Assembly: GCF_000802385.1 (NCBI RefSeq)
Contig: NZ_JTDN01000004.1
Coordinates: 25,369-89,368, forward strand
Direction of reading: 5' to 3'
Source: Croceibacterium mercuriale
GTDB lineage: Bacteria; Pseudomonadota; Alphaproteobacteria; Sphingomonadales; Sphingomonadaceae
Length of the DNA: 64,000 nt
The translations under genes were made by a program, and so were the position numbers. The first letter of the stretch is position 1; the number at the start of each line of letters is the position of its first letter. The notes beneath the pieces are model-generated. The model made no database searches, was not told where the DNA came from, and worked only from the letters and a program-made list of their open reading frames with translations. Shown in pieces: positions 1 through 9,553 of this stretch.

Positions 1-267
1 GATCCGGCCTTCGCCACGCTGCGCGCCGCACCCGAATTCGCCGAACTGGCCCGGCAATATGCCGCGCAGCCCGGTGCGCCGGGCGCGACCGCGGCGCCCG
101 CTGCGTTGACCGAGCCGGCCGTGCCGCCGCCGCGGGACAATGCCGGGCCGATGCCCTTTACCGAGCATCTTGCCGCCGGTTCCGGATCGGACCGGGTGGA
201 GATTCTTGGGGGTGAGGATGGCGAGATCATCCGGGCGGGCGATGTGGAACTGAGGACGCGATTCTGA
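1..267 (+). CDS. 3' end of an unidentified protein
   Basis: An open frame runs from the first base of the window to a TGA at 265-267, giving 88 residues. The segment begins DPAFATLRAAPEFAELARQY, which looks like the last helices of a TPR-like or helical repeat domain. An Ala/Pro-rich linker and a short polar tail ending in ELRTRF follow. The start lies outside the window, so no function can be assigned. It lies 40 bp upstream of the next gene on the same strand and may be the preceding member of that operon. Confidence 0.6.
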   Translation, partial: DPAFATLRAAPEFAELARQYAAQPGAPGATAAPAALTEPAVPPPRDNAGPMPFTEHLAAGSGSDRVEILGGEDGEIIRAGDVELRTRF

Positions 268-307
268 TCCGCCAGCGGGGGTTGGCGGATCGTGCAAGGG
301 GGTAAGC

Positions 308-1942
308 ATGAGGGATTCTGGAAATGTGCGGCGGCTGGTCGGGCGTCTGGCGGCGGACGCGCTGCTGATGGCGATCGTCGCCACGCCGGCGATGGCGGAG
401 CAGGTCAGCGGCACCGGGCGGGCGCCGATCACCCGCGACACCGACAGCGTCCACGCCGCCGCCCTATCCGAGGCGCGGCGGCAGATCGTGGTCGCGCTGC
501 TGCGCGGCTCGATCGGGGCCGACCGGCTGGCGGAGGTGGATCCTGCCACGATCGAGGCGATGGCCGGGCAGATCCGGCCTGACATGATCGTGGACCATGC
601 CAGCGCGCGCGAGGGCGAGACCTATGTGCTGACAGTCCAGGCCGATGTGGATGGCGGCTGGTTCACCGGGCAGCTGAGCGATTTCGGGATTGGCAATTCG
701 TCTCTGGTGGCGGACAACAATCGCAGCCTGATCCTGGTCATGCTGGACGAGGTGGGCGGCACCGCCAGCGATTTTTCGCAGCCGGCGGAAACGCTGGTGG
801 AATATGACCGGCGCACCGGCGGGTCGTATTCCGACCAGTCGAGCGTGCGCGAAAGCAGTCGCTACGCACAGGCCGCGTCGTCCCGCTCCGCCTCCGCCAC
901 ATCGTCTCGCCGGTCGGATGCGGCCAGCAGTTCCGGTTCAGGTGCGTACCGGGTGCAAGGGTCGTCGGCCGTCGGCATGTCCGACGGATATGGCGGTGCC
1001 GCCGCCGGGCGCAGCAGCGGCAGCGCGGCTGGCGGCTATAGCGGGCGCTCCGCCAGTGCCAGTAGCGCACGCAATGCCAGCGCCAGCGCCAGCCGGTCGA
1101 GCAGCGCGGCCAGCGGGTCGCATTCCTATGTCGCGCAGAACGATGTCGCGGCGGAGGTGCATGACGATGTCAGTTACCGCGAACATGTGGTGTACCAGCG
1201 CCCGCCCCAGACCGCTAATGGCCGCGCGATCATGAACGCGCTGTCGGGTGCGCTGGGCCGGTATGACGTGGCCACCACGCAGAGCGGGCCGGTGCTGGCG
1301 AGCTATTTTCTGGATGGCGTGCCGACCTTTGCCCAGCTGACGCAGGATGCGCGTTACCAGCCGTTCCTGGGTAGCCTGGCGGCACCATTCTTCATGGGCG
1401 GGCAGTTCGCCGTCACCCATGTAGGCCGCGACCCGGCGACGGGCAGCGCGGTGTGTTCGGGATCGCTGGATGCCGGCGCCTTCGCCACGGCGGACGGACG
1501 CAATCTGGGCAATGCGCAGGTCACCAGCACCATGAACGGGATCAGCCCGGAAGATTGCGGCAACAAGCTGTCGGTCGCGCTGGCCGGACAGGCGGCGACG
1601 CAGATGGGCCCGGCGATCCAGCGCCACTGGCGCACGGTCGGCAGGGTCGCGCGCGGGCAGGATACCGGGCAGCTGGCCAATTACACGCTGGTGCTGCGCG
1701 CGCCTGCGCTGGACATGGACATGCAGCTGGACATGCTGGAGGCGCTGGGCGCGATTGATGGGGTCAGCGGGCAGAGCTTCGTGTCGCAGGACGACACGGA
1801 GATGCGCTTCACCGTGCAATATGCCGGCGGCCTGCCGCTGCAGCTGGCACTGGGGCAGCGGTTGCGCGGCAAGCCCGCCTTTGCCGGGCTGGTGCCGCGG
1901 GTGGACGGGCGCAGCCTGCTGCTGTGCGTCGGCGGCTGCTGA
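308..1942 (+). CDS. Exported protein with Ser/Ala-rich central region, unknown function
   Basis: The product has 544 residues. The ATG at 308 has an AAGGGGG ribosome binding site just upstream. Residues 1-30 form a Sec signal peptide ending ATPAMA|EQ, so the protein is probably periplasmic or surface-located. Residues about 175-275 are a low-complexity stretch dominated by Ser, Ala, Gly and Arg (for example SASASSARNASASASRSS). The flanking parts look like ordinary globular sequence and contain a few Cys residues. The stop overlaps the GTG start of the next gene by 19 bp, so the genes are probably co-translated. I do not recognise the family. The flexible segment could be a linker to a surface domain, but that is inference. 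Confidence 0.75.
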   Translation: MRDSGNVRRLVGRLAADALLMAIVATPAMAEQVSGTGRAPITRDTDSVHAAALSEARRQIVVALLRGSIGADRLAEVDPATIEAMAGQIRPDMIVDHASAREGETYVLTVQADVDGGWFTGQLSDFGIGNSSLVADNNRSLILVMLDEVGGTASDFSQPAETLVEYDRRTGGSYSDQSSVRESSRYAQAASSRSASATSSRRSDAASSSGSGAYRVQGSSAVGMSDGYGGAAAGRSSGSAAGGYSGRSASASSARNASASASRSSSAASGSHSYVAQNDVAAEVHDDVSYREHVVYQRPPQTANGRAIMNALSGALGRYDVATTQSGPVLASYFLDGVPTFAQLTQDARYQPFLGSLAAPFFMGGQFAVTHVGRDPATGSAVCSGSLDAGAFATADGRNLGNAQVTSTMNGISPEDCGNKLSVALAGQAATQMGPAIQRHWRTVGRVARGQDTGQLANYTLVLRAPALDMDMQLDMLEALGAIDGVSGQSFVSQDDTEMRFTVQYAGGLPLQLALGQRLRGKPAFAGLVPRVDGRSLLLCVGGC

Positions 1943-3981
1943 TACGGATGCGGGGTCACGGGTGGCTGCTGGCGGCGGGCGCGGCGGCGTTGCTACCGCC
2001 GGCGGGCGCGGCACGGGCGCAGGACGCGCCGCACATCTGGGCGGCGCCGGGCCTTTACGGGCTGGAGCGCAGCGCCTGCGCCGCGACGGCGGAGGACCAG
2101 GCCGAAGGGCTGGTGACCGCCACGATCGATCCCGCCTTCTGTTCGCTGCTGGACGAGGGCGCGCGGCAGCGGGTCGGCGCGCGCTTCGCGGAAGCGATGG
2201 CCGCTCATTTCCCGCAGGTGGAGGGGCGCTTCGCCGAAAGCCTGCCGCTTGATGCCACGGTGGCCGCGCGGCTGGCGCATACGCTAGTCGCATCGTTGCG
2301 GTTGTCGCGCGCGCAGATGTGGCGGGTGGACAAGCCGGTCGGCACCGATGGCTATCTGCCGCTGACCCTGACGCTGGATGTGACGGACGGCGCCACTGGG
2401 GAGGTGGTGTTCAGCCACACCCGGTCGGAAATCGCTCAAGGAACCTGGGCGCCCGAGGCGGTGGCGGGGGAGATCGCCGCCCGCCTGCCGGACCAGCTCG
2501 ACGCCACGATGCAGCGGCTGGTGGCGGACGCCGCCGCCACCTGGCAACCCTGGGTGCAGCAGATGCGGGTGATCGGCCGGGCGGAGGATGCGCTGATCAT
2601 CGATGGCGGGCGCGATCGCGGCCTTCGCGTGGGCGACAGCATCGGCACCGATGGCCGGGTCACCTGGGTCGGGCCGGACTATGCCGCGGTGCGCACCGTG
2701 CTGTCCCGGCCCGAGATCGGCGAGGTGCTGAGCCGGCGCGCGGCCAGCCCTGCGACCAGCCTGGCGCGGCCTGCCGTGCTGCCGGTGATCGCCGCCGTCC
2801 CGCCGGGCTATGCCATTCCTTACCTCCAGCAGATCTTCGGGGAGGAGCTGGCCCGCGGCGGACAGTATATGCCCGTGCCGGTCAACCCAGCCTTCAGCCG
2901 TCTGCGCACACTGGCGCTGGAGGAGGCGCAGGCGCCGCCCGCGCCGGCGCGCAGCCTGCCCGATTTTATCGCCACGCTGCAGATCGTGGCGCTGCCTTCC
3001 GCCGCCTTTGCCAGCAATGTGCCCGGCGTCATGATCGAGCGTCACGAGGCGCATGCCTTCGCCACGCTGGCTGACCGCAGCGGGCGCATCGTGGGCGCGT
3101 TCCACGGTACCGGCCGCATAACGGACGAGGTGGCGGGTGACATGCGCCATTCGGTGCAGCAGCGGCGCGACACCGCGGTACGCAACGCGCTGAACGACCT
3201 GGCCGACCGGATCGGCGCCTTTCGACCCGAGACTGGCTTTGTCGAACTGGCAGATGGCGGCGATGCGCCGCTGATCGCGGATCCGGGCGGGGTGCTGCCG
3301 CTGGGCGCGCAGATGCCGGTGCTGCGGCGGGTGAGCGGGATCGACGGGCGGCGCGATGTGCTGGTGCCGGTGGGTGATATCCGCACGCTGGCGGCGGAGC
3401 CGGCCGGCATCCGCGCCGCCCAAGCCGGGTTGGGGCAGGTGGGTTTGCGCCGGGGCGACCTAGTGCCGACGCTGCGTGGCGGCCCGCCGCTGCGGTCGCG
3501 GCGCGCGCTGATGCGGTGCCGGGGTGCCGATGGCGCGCTGGCGCTGGACACGCGCGGCGGCGTGGCGATGACCGCCTGGCCGATGGCGGCCGAACTGGGC
3601 TTTGCCGGCGGCGCGGGTGTGGCGTTGTTCGACGGCGACCTGCCGGCCCGGCTCGCCGGGCTTGGCGTGGAGTTCGGCGAATGGAAGGACTTTCCCGCCG
3701 CCACCGCGCGCGACCCGCAGGAGTGCTTCACCCCGGTGATCGGCATCGTGCCGGCGGCGGCGGGCGGATACGACCTGACGGTGGGCTACACGCTGTTCGG
3801 CGGCGGCACGATCGCCGGCGCCAAGCTGGCGGGTGGGGGGCTGCAATCGCTGCTGACCCCGTCGCGCATGCCGGCCGACGCACCGGCCGAAGCGGTTAGC
3901 GCCATGCTGCAGTTCGACCTGGTGGAACAGGTGCTGCCGCTGGCGTTGAAGGCGGCGGGCGGGCTGTCGCTGGGCGATTGA
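1924..3981 (+). CDS. Exported protein with a FlgT/CsgG-like segment, unknown function
   Basis: The product has 685 residues from GTG 1924. An ATG at 1948 is an equally plausible start and gives a cleaner signal peptide (hydrophobic core, then AARAQ|DAPH at about residue 33). Residues about 222-250 read DALIIDGGRDRGLRVGDSIG. This matches the 'inaGrdqGlkpGd' pattern seen in FlgT- and CsgG-associated envelope proteins, suggesting a periplasmic beta-rich module. The remainder is unrecognised. Its start lies inside the 3' end of the preceding gene and it is followed 29 bp later by another exported protein. The three probably build or service one envelope structure, although no enzyme motif was seen. 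Confidence 0.72.
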   Translation: MRRRLLIRMRGHGWLLAAGAAALLPPAGAARAQDAPHIWAAPGLYGLERSACAATAEDQAEGLVTATIDPAFCSLLDEGARQRVGARFAEAMAAHFPQVEGRFAESLPLDATVAARLAHTLVASLRLSRAQMWRVDKPVGTDGYLPLTLTLDVTDGATGEVVFSHTRSEIAQGTWAPEAVAGEIAARLPDQLDATMQRLVADAAATWQPWVQQMRVIGRAEDALIIDGGRDRGLRVGDSIGTDGRVTWVGPDYAAVRTVLSRPEIGEVLSRRAASPATSLARPAVLPVIAAVPPGYAIPYLQQIFGEELARGGQYMPVPVNPAFSRLRTLALEEAQAPPAPARSLPDFIATLQIVALPSAAFASNVPGVMIERHEAHAFATLADRSGRIVGAFHGTGRITDEVAGDMRHSVQQRRDTAVRNALNDLADRIGAFRPETGFVELADGGDAPLIADPGGVLPLGAQMPVLRRVSGIDGRRDVLVPVGDIRTLAAEPAGIRAAQAGLGQVGLRRGDLVPTLRGGPPLRSRRALMRCRGADGALALDTRGGVAMTAWPMAAELGFAGGAGVALFDGDLPARLAGLGVEFGEWKDFPAATARDPQECFTPVIGIVPAAAGGYDLTVGYTLFGGGTIAGAKLAGGGLQSLLTPSRMPADAPAEAVSAMLQFDLVEQVLPLALKAAGGLSLGD

Positions 3982-4010
3982 GTTTCAATACAACAAGGGG
4001 GTTTAGGTCG

Positions 4011-4685
4011 ATGAAGAAGTTTGCAAGCGTGATCGTGGCGGCCGCGGTGCTGGTCACGGCAACCGCGCCGGTGCCGGCGGCGGCGCAGTTCGGCGGGTTG
4101 GCGCGCCGGGTGCTGGGCGGCGGCGCCGCCGCCGGAGTGTCCAATGCCGATGGAGAGGCGTTCCTGACCGATGCGGCGCGATCGACCAAGAATATCATGA
4201 TCTCCGCCCTGGTCCTCTCGCAGATGCTGGAGAACCACGGCGACCTGGCCGGCGCCCGGATCAAGATCGAGCAGTTGCAGGGCGCGCAAACCGTGGGCGA
4301 GCTGGACGCGCACAAGGCCACGCTGGCCTCCAGCCTGGAAGTGCTGAACAGCCGGGAGGATGTCGGCGCCGAGCTCACCGCCGCCTACGAGGCGGGCAAT
4401 GACCAGCAGAAGCAGCTGATGGCGGTGGCGCTGGGCAATCTGGCCATCGGCGTCGCGCGCAACGTCATGTTGGCCGAGCGCGCGCCCGGCATGGTGGAAG
4501 GGATCGGCGGCAACCCGCAATTGCTGACCCGCATCGGCCAGTTCCGCTCCGCCGCCAGCCTGCTGGGAATGCAGGCGACGGGCTTGGGCAAGATCGGCGG
4601 CGCGCTGCCCGGCCTGCTGCGCACGGTGAAGGTGGAACTGCCGGCGGACGCCGCCACCAGCGAGCCGCAGCCGATCGTGCTGTAA
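4011..4685 (+). CDS. Small exported helical protein, unknown function
   Basis: The product has 224 residues. I chose the ATG at 4011 over an upstream in-frame TTG at 3978 because it is preceded by AAGGGGG and opens directly into a clean signal peptide (MKKFASVIVAAAVLV, cleavage near PAAAQ, residue 26). The mature protein is predicted largely helical, with an Ala/Leu/Gln-rich middle and a Gly-rich end. It has no enzyme motif. It is the third gene of the exported trio starting at 308 and is followed by a GC-rich hairpin, so it probably ends that operon. Family unknown. Confidence 0.72.
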   Translation: MKKFASVIVAAAVLVTATAPVPAAAQFGGLARRVLGGGAAAGVSNADGEAFLTDAARSTKNIMISALVLSQMLENHGDLAGARIKIEQLQGAQTVGELDAHKATLASSLEVLNSREDVGAELTAAYEAGNDQQKQLMAVALGNLAIGVARNVMLAERAPGMVEGIGGNPQLLTRIGQFRSAASLLGMQATGLGKIGGALPGLLRTVKVELPADAATSEPQPIVL

Positions 4686-4704
4686 GAGCGAGGATCGGCG
4701 CCAT

Positions 4705-4733
4705 CCGGCCCGCACGGGCGATCGTGCGGCCGG
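4705..4733 (+). terminator. GC-rich hairpin after the exported-protein operon
   Basis: The arms CCGGCCCGCAC (4705-4715) and GTGCGGCCGG (4724-4733) pair with one bulged C and an 8-nt loop, 20 bp after the stop codon of the preceding gene. No T-run follows, so it may be a weak or factor-assisted terminator. The rest of the 271-bp gap up to 4956 shows no gene. Confidence 0.4.
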
Positions 4734-4956
4734 GTGGCGAGGTGGCGGGGGGAGCCTTCGCGGCAGAGGCCGGCGCATGTCCCGAAACGGAACTGTGCCG
4801 GACGGATTTCGCCCGTATTGTCCGCAGTTTAGCACTTGCCATTGCATCATCCAACCCGAAGATCGCAGCGGGGGGCGATCCTCTGCCTGCACTTGCGACC
4901 GGATTTGACAGGGTGCGTTGGAATAGGCGGCGCGTGCCGCGATGGGGGACTGATTG

Positions 4957-7080
4957 ATGCAAGTTGTGACGCCGGAAGCTTATCTGGCCACGCTGGTGCG
5001 CCGCCTGGCGGCGGTGGATAGGGCCACCAGCTACCTTGAGGGAGGCGACAAGGACGCGCGCCGTGGTTTCATCGGTGACCTGCGCCGGGCGCAGCGGGAC
5101 TGCCGGATGACCGCCCTGCTATACGACCATACGGTAGTGGCCGTTGCCGGCGATCAGGGCGCGGGCAAGACCCGCTTGATGCGGCTGCTGTACGACCTGG
5201 ATACCGAATGGCTGGGCGACAATGCCGGCCGTGGCGAATATCTGCCGGTGCTGGTGCTGGAAGATGCGCGGGTCAGCAAGGCCGAAGGTTGCCTCTATCG
5301 CTGGGACGACCAGACCGCGCCGGGCGCGCCGCGCGGCGAGGCCGTTACTGCCGAGGGTTTCAGGAAGGCGGTGACAGCCTGGGGCGACGACCTGGTCCTG
5401 CCGGTGCTGCGGGTGCCGCCCCGCTATTTCGGCGGCGCCGCCAACAGCGGCTTCCTGCTGCTGCCCGGTTACGAGAAGATCACCGCGAAGAACCGGGCTT
5501 GGCAGGATTTCATGCGGCTGGCGCTGGTCGCGTCCAGCGCGTGCATCCTGGTGACCAATGGCGGGCTGCTGGCGCAGGCGCAGGATGCGATCCGCACGGA
5601 TCTGCAGAAAAACCAGCTCGCCGGGGTGCAGCCGGTGATCGCCGTCACCGGCACCGAGACGCTGCCTAGGCAGCGGCGGCAGGAACTGCGCGAAACCGCC
5701 GCCGCCCGGTTCGGGGTTCCGCTGGATGGCGTGGTCTGCACCGGCGTCGGCGATCCCGCATATGAGGACGCGATCCGGCAGGAGCTGCGCGCCGCGTTGG
5801 GCCGGCAGGGCGGCGTCGGCCTGCGCGCGCGCGATCGGCAGCTGGAGGATCTGGAGGAGTTGAGCCTGCATGTCGGCCTGGTGGTCAGCGAAGCGCGGCA
5901 GGCCGTGCGCAGCGGCCGGGATGCGCAGCCGGAGAGCGAGGAGCTGCGGCTGGAGATCATGGACGTGCTCGACCGCGCGATCGAGGACATGCGGGCCGAT
6001 TACCGGCGCAACCTGGAGGCGAAGCTGGCCGGGGTGGAACGGCAGGCGCTGGCAGCGGCGCGGCACGATTTCGATGAGGCGGAGACAGGGTGGATGGCCC
6101 GCTTCCGCGATGTGAAGGATAATGTCCTGCTGAAAGGCGTCCGGGCAGAGGAGCGGATGCATGCGCGGTTGCAGGCGGCGGTGGAGGACAGCGGCGGCGG
6201 TGCCGCCTTCGCCCCCGTGCACGCCACTTTGCTGGCCGACCTGTCACGCAGCCAGCTCGCTTTGCCGGAGCCGTCCGCGCCGGAGCCGGCAGGCGCGCTG
6301 TCCGAACTGCCGGATGGAACAGGGGAGGTGACGATCCTGGACCGCGCGGCACCGTCGGGCACGCAGAAGTCGCTGCAGGCGCTGCAGGGTGTCCTGGCGC
6401 AGCGGCGTGATCATAACAGCGCCCTGCCGGACCGGCAGGATGCCCAGGAAATGCGCGGAGCCGTGCGGCTGCTGCCGGCCATCGCCACCACCTACATGTC
6501 CGCCATGCAGAGCGGGGTCATCGCCGTCACCGGACCGGGACAGGTGCCCACCACCGACCTGCGTGAGATATTGCAGGACGTCACCGACACCACCGTGGAG
6601 ATGCACGGCCTGACCAAGCCGCTGCTGAAGGCGGCCGCCGGCGTGCTGGCGATCGATGTCGCGGTGGATGGGGAGGTGGATTCCATCCCCGCGTTCGCCA
6701 GGGCGCTGATGAGCGTGGTGCAGGGGCCGGGATCGACCGTCGGCTCGGCTGCGGTGGGTGCCGTCGGGCCGGTCGGCATGGCGATCGGCGCCGCGGTGAT
6801 CGCCTATGCCGTGATCTCTTCCCTGGAGAAGCAGCAGGCCAGGGGGCGGGCGCATGTGACGGAGGCGATCGGCAGCGCCTTCCGCGAGCAGAGAACCCGC
6901 CATCTGGCGCAGTTCGACGAGCTGATGAGCTGGATCAGGCGACGCGTCAGCGACCGGCTGGAGGTCCTGCTGCGGCTGGACGAGGGGCTGGGCAACCAGC
7001 TGCGCGCTACGCTGGCGATCGACGATCTGCGGGAGGCGCAGACCAGCTTCCTGGAGGAAATGCGCGGCCGCACGGCATGA
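4957..7080 (+). CDS. Dynamin-like P-loop GTPase with C-terminal membrane segment
   Basis: The product has 707 residues from ATG 4957 (a TTG sits directly upstream). A Walker A/G1 motif GDQGAGKT lies at about residues 65-72. The G3 position seems to be degenerate: FLLLPGYEK replaces a DxxG. A hydrophobic strand AVTGTETL occupies the G4 region. The C-terminal half is helical and charged, probably coiled coil. A Gly/Ala/Val-rich hydrophobic stretch at about 591-621 could span or insert into a membrane, as in bacterial dynamin-like proteins. The stop overlaps the next GTPase start (ATGA). It is the first gene of a six-gene block with a SNF2 helicase and an Hsp70-like ATPase. A role in phage defence is inferred from context only. 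Confidence 0.7.
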   Translation: MQVVTPEAYLATLVRRLAAVDRATSYLEGGDKDARRGFIGDLRRAQRDCRMTALLYDHTVVAVAGDQGAGKTRLMRLLYDLDTEWLGDNAGRGEYLPVLVLEDARVSKAEGCLYRWDDQTAPGAPRGEAVTAEGFRKAVTAWGDDLVLPVLRVPPRYFGGAANSGFLLLPGYEKITAKNRAWQDFMRLALVASSACILVTNGGLLAQAQDAIRTDLQKNQLAGVQPVIAVTGTETLPRQRRQELRETAAARFGVPLDGVVCTGVGDPAYEDAIRQELRAALGRQGGVGLRARDRQLEDLEELSLHVGLVVSEARQAVRSGRDAQPESEELRLEIMDVLDRAIEDMRADYRRNLEAKLAGVERQALAAARHDFDEAETGWMARFRDVKDNVLLKGVRAEERMHARLQAAVEDSGGGAAFAPVHATLLADLSRSQLALPEPSAPEPAGALSELPDGTGEVTILDRAAPSGTQKSLQALQGVLAQRRDHNSALPDRQDAQEMRGAVRLLPAIATTYMSAMQSGVIAVTGPGQVPTTDLREILQDVTDTTVEMHGLTKPLLKAAAGVLAIDVAVDGEVDSIPAFARALMSVVQGPGSTVGSAAVGAVGPVGMAIGAAVIAYAVISSLEKQQARGRAHVTEAIGSAFREQRTRHLAQFDELMSWIRRRVSDRLEVLLRLDEGLGNQLRATLAIDDLREAQTSFLEEMRGRTA

Positions 7081-9029
7081 GTACGTCCGTCTGGCAGGCG
7101 CTCCACGCCGAGACGCGCGAATGGGCGGTCCGGGCGAACGAGGAATGGATCGCCGACCTGTCGCCCGACGGCCGCGCCCTGCCGCAGCGCAGCCCGGAAA
7201 CGATGGTGGTGCTGTTCGGACCCACCCAGGTGGGCAAGACCACGCTGTTGTTGACGCTGCTGGGCATCGCGGAAGGGGCGGCGTTCGATGCCGTGCAGCA
7301 TGTGCTGCGCGGCGGGCGCCGGCAGGGGCAATCATCGACCGCCACCCCCATGCGCTATGCCCGTTCTGTGGATGACCGCTGGCGGATGCACCGGGCCGAT
7401 GCTCCGGGCCTGACGGCGGAGCAGATGGCGGAGGAGCTCGCCATCATCCGCGAACAGGTGGAGAATGGCAGCTGGCAGGCGACGGATCCGGTATCGCTGT
7501 ACATCCCGGCCTGCCATTTCGCCGACAGCGATCCGCCCGTGCGCGTGGCCATCCTGGACCTGCCGGGCATCGCCGCGGCTAACGAGGCCGAGCGCGCGCT
7601 GGTGACGCGGATCGCGCAACGCCACGTCCCTGCCGCCAGCCTGATCCTGCTGATCGGCGCAGGCAGCCATCTGGGCGTGTTCGAGCCGGAGAAGCTGGGG
7701 CAGGAGCTGGAGGAACTGCGGGGATGGATCCGTTCGCCCATCCGCTATCGCCTGGTGGTCACCTATGCCTGTTCGCAGGATTCGGTGCGGCGCTGGCGCG
7801 ACAAGGAGGCAAGCGCCGGGCGGCCGTGCGATCTGGCGGCCCTGCAGGGGCTGTTCGCGCAGGAGTTTGCCCGGTTCGAGATGACCATGCCGGCGGACCT
7901 GCCCGGTCGGATCTACCCGTTGGAGCTGGGCAATAGCTGGGCAGGCATGGCACAGGCGGATGACGATCATTACCGCTGGGCCGTGCAGGTGCAGGCAGCG
8001 GCGCGGCAGTCGCTGACCGACGATATTCGTCGATCCTGCGGAGGGGAGCGACGGCTGCGCATCAGCCAGGAGGTGCGCGAGCAGGCCTATTGGCGGCGGG
8101 ACGATCTGTGGCGGCAATGGCGCGGGACGCGGGCCGCATTCCGCACGTCGGCGCAGGATCGTGCGGCGGCGATCGCCAAGGCGCAGGCGGACAGCGCGCG
8201 GTGGCAGCGGCGGTTCGAGCGTTATGATGCGCGTCTGCGGCGGCTGGACGGGGTGGAGGCGCTGATCGCGGGCACTGTGCGCCGGTTCGTGCGCGACGCC
8301 AGCGTGGCCGCGCAAAGTGTATCGCCAGCGGCCGGCCAGTCGCAGCAGCAATTGCTGAAAGGTCGCAAGCCGGTGCCGGCCACGGTCAGCGCGCTGCAGG
8401 AATGGCTGGCCGACGACCAGGCCAGGCTGACGGCCGCGTGCGACCGCATCACCGAATGGTTCACCGGGGAAACCGGGGTGACCATTACCCCGGTGGAGCT
8501 GCCGGCCTGCGCACAGGTGAGGCAGGTACGCACGCTGCTGAAGGATTACGGCATGGACGCCTACTGGACCTGGGTGACCAGCCAGTTCGAGGCCGACAGC
8601 AACGCGCTGGCCCATGCTGCCGATGCGCAGCGCAAGCTGCTGATGGAGCAGGTGCCCGGCTTCTTGCTGGCGCAGCTGCAGGCAGGCCGCCAGCTGCCCC
8701 AGGCGCGGCGGCGGATTGCCAGGCAGCAGCGTGACCTGAGCGAGGCGCGGATCGAGCAGCAGGAGGCGGCGCTGGCAGCCTTGCGCAAGGAACGCCGGGC
8801 AGCGTGGGAACTGCACGGGAGCCGATTGAAGCCGATCCGGCAGGATCTGGCCCGGGTCGCGCGGTTCGAGGCCCACATGTCACACGCCCTTGCCGGCGAA
8901 GCGCGGCGGGTCGCGGCCCTGGTCGACGCTGCAGTGTGTGACAAGCAGCCTGCAATGGCGCTGGCCCGCTTGTGCCAGTTGCGCCTCAGCCGCACCATTC
9001 ATCAGACTTATTGCACAGGAACAGCATGA
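7077..9029 (+). CDS. Second dynamin-like GTPase, coiled-coil rich
   Basis: The product has 650 residues. The G1 motif GPTQVGKTT lies at about residues 48-56 and G3 is ILDLPGI at about 160-166, the DxPG form typical of dynamin-family GTPases. A hydrophobic strand RYRLVVTYA fills the G4/G5 region without a clear N/TKxD. From about residue 320 onward the sequence is charged and helical with many Gln/Arg/Ala heptads, compatible with a dynamin-like stalk. It has no obvious membrane span, unlike its partner upstream. The start ATG overlaps the previous stop (ATGA) and the stop overlaps the next start, so the two GTPases and the coiled-coil protein are translationally coupled, which suggests a hetero-complex. 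Confidence 0.72.
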   Translation: MSTSVWQALHAETREWAVRANEEWIADLSPDGRALPQRSPETMVVLFGPTQVGKTTLLLTLLGIAEGAAFDAVQHVLRGGRRQGQSSTATPMRYARSVDDRWRMHRADAPGLTAEQMAEELAIIREQVENGSWQATDPVSLYIPACHFADSDPPVRVAILDLPGIAAANEAERALVTRIAQRHVPAASLILLIGAGSHLGVFEPEKLGQELEELRGWIRSPIRYRLVVTYACSQDSVRRWRDKEASAGRPCDLAALQGLFAQEFARFEMTMPADLPGRIYPLELGNSWAGMAQADDDHYRWAVQVQAAARQSLTDDIRRSCGGERRLRISQEVREQAYWRRDDLWRQWRGTRAAFRTSAQDRAAAIAKAQADSARWQRRFERYDARLRRLDGVEALIAGTVRRFVRDASVAAQSVSPAAGQSQQQLLKGRKPVPATVSALQEWLADDQARLTAACDRITEWFTGETGVTITPVELPACAQVRQVRTLLKDYGMDAYWTWVTSQFEADSNALAHAADAQRKLLMEQVPGFLLAQLQAGRQLPQARRRIARQQRDLSEARIEQQEAALAALRKERRAAWELHGSRLKPIRQDLARVARFEAHMSHALAGEARRVAALVDAAVCDKQPAMALARLCQLRLSRTIHQTYCTGTA

Positions 9030-9553
9030 GCCAGACCAATACCGCCGAAGCCGAACTTGCCGACCTGCTGGAGAAGCTGATCGCAGCGCCGGTCAAGGGC
9101 GAGCTGACCGATCACCTGCACGAGGTAGAGGACCGCTTCCGGGAGCAGCGCAAGACGTTCGCCGCGCAGATTTCCGACATCCGCGATGTGACAACCACCG
9201 AGGCGAAGCGCCTGCGCGGCCAGATGGAAGGGGTTGGCGCGCTGGTGGAGCAGCACGGCGGACAGGGCGCTGCCGATGCGGCGACGGCCCGCGATCAGGC
9301 CGCCCGGCATGCCGAGGCGCTGCAGGCGCGCCTGTCCGACGTGCTGGGCGGCATCGCCGCACTCACCGCCGAGCAACGCGTCGTGCGTGATGAACTGCGC
9401 TCCGCTCGCGAGGCGGTGGCGGCCGAGCGGCGGGCGCAGGCGGCCGAGGACAGTGCCGCGCGCCGCGTCCAATTCCGCAACCTGGCGCTGCTGGCGCCCG
9501 GAGCCGGCCTGTTGGGGGCCGGCGCGGTCGAGCTGCTGCACCTGTTCGTCTGA
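9026..9553 (+). CDS. Coiled-coil protein with C-terminal membrane anchor
   Basis: The product has 175 residues. The start is ATG 9026, which overlaps the preceding stop as ATGA. An upstream in-frame start at 8972 is unlikely. Most of the protein is a long charged helix (residues about 5-150, Ala/Glu/Arg/Gln-rich). A final hydrophobic segment, residues about 153-175, begins LALLAPGAGLLGAG and would anchor the C-terminus in the inner membrane. It has no enzymatic motif. Its place between a dynamin-like GTPase pair and a helicase suggests a membrane tether or adaptor for the GTPases. This is inferred. Confidence 0.72.
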   Translation: MSQTNTAEAELADLLEKLIAAPVKGELTDHLHEVEDRFREQRKTFAAQISDIRDVTTTEAKRLRGQMEGVGALVEQHGGQGAADAATARDQAARHAEALQARLSDVLGGIAALTAEQRVVRDELRSAREAVAAERRAQAAEDSAARRVQFRNLALLAPGAGLLGAGAVELLHLFV

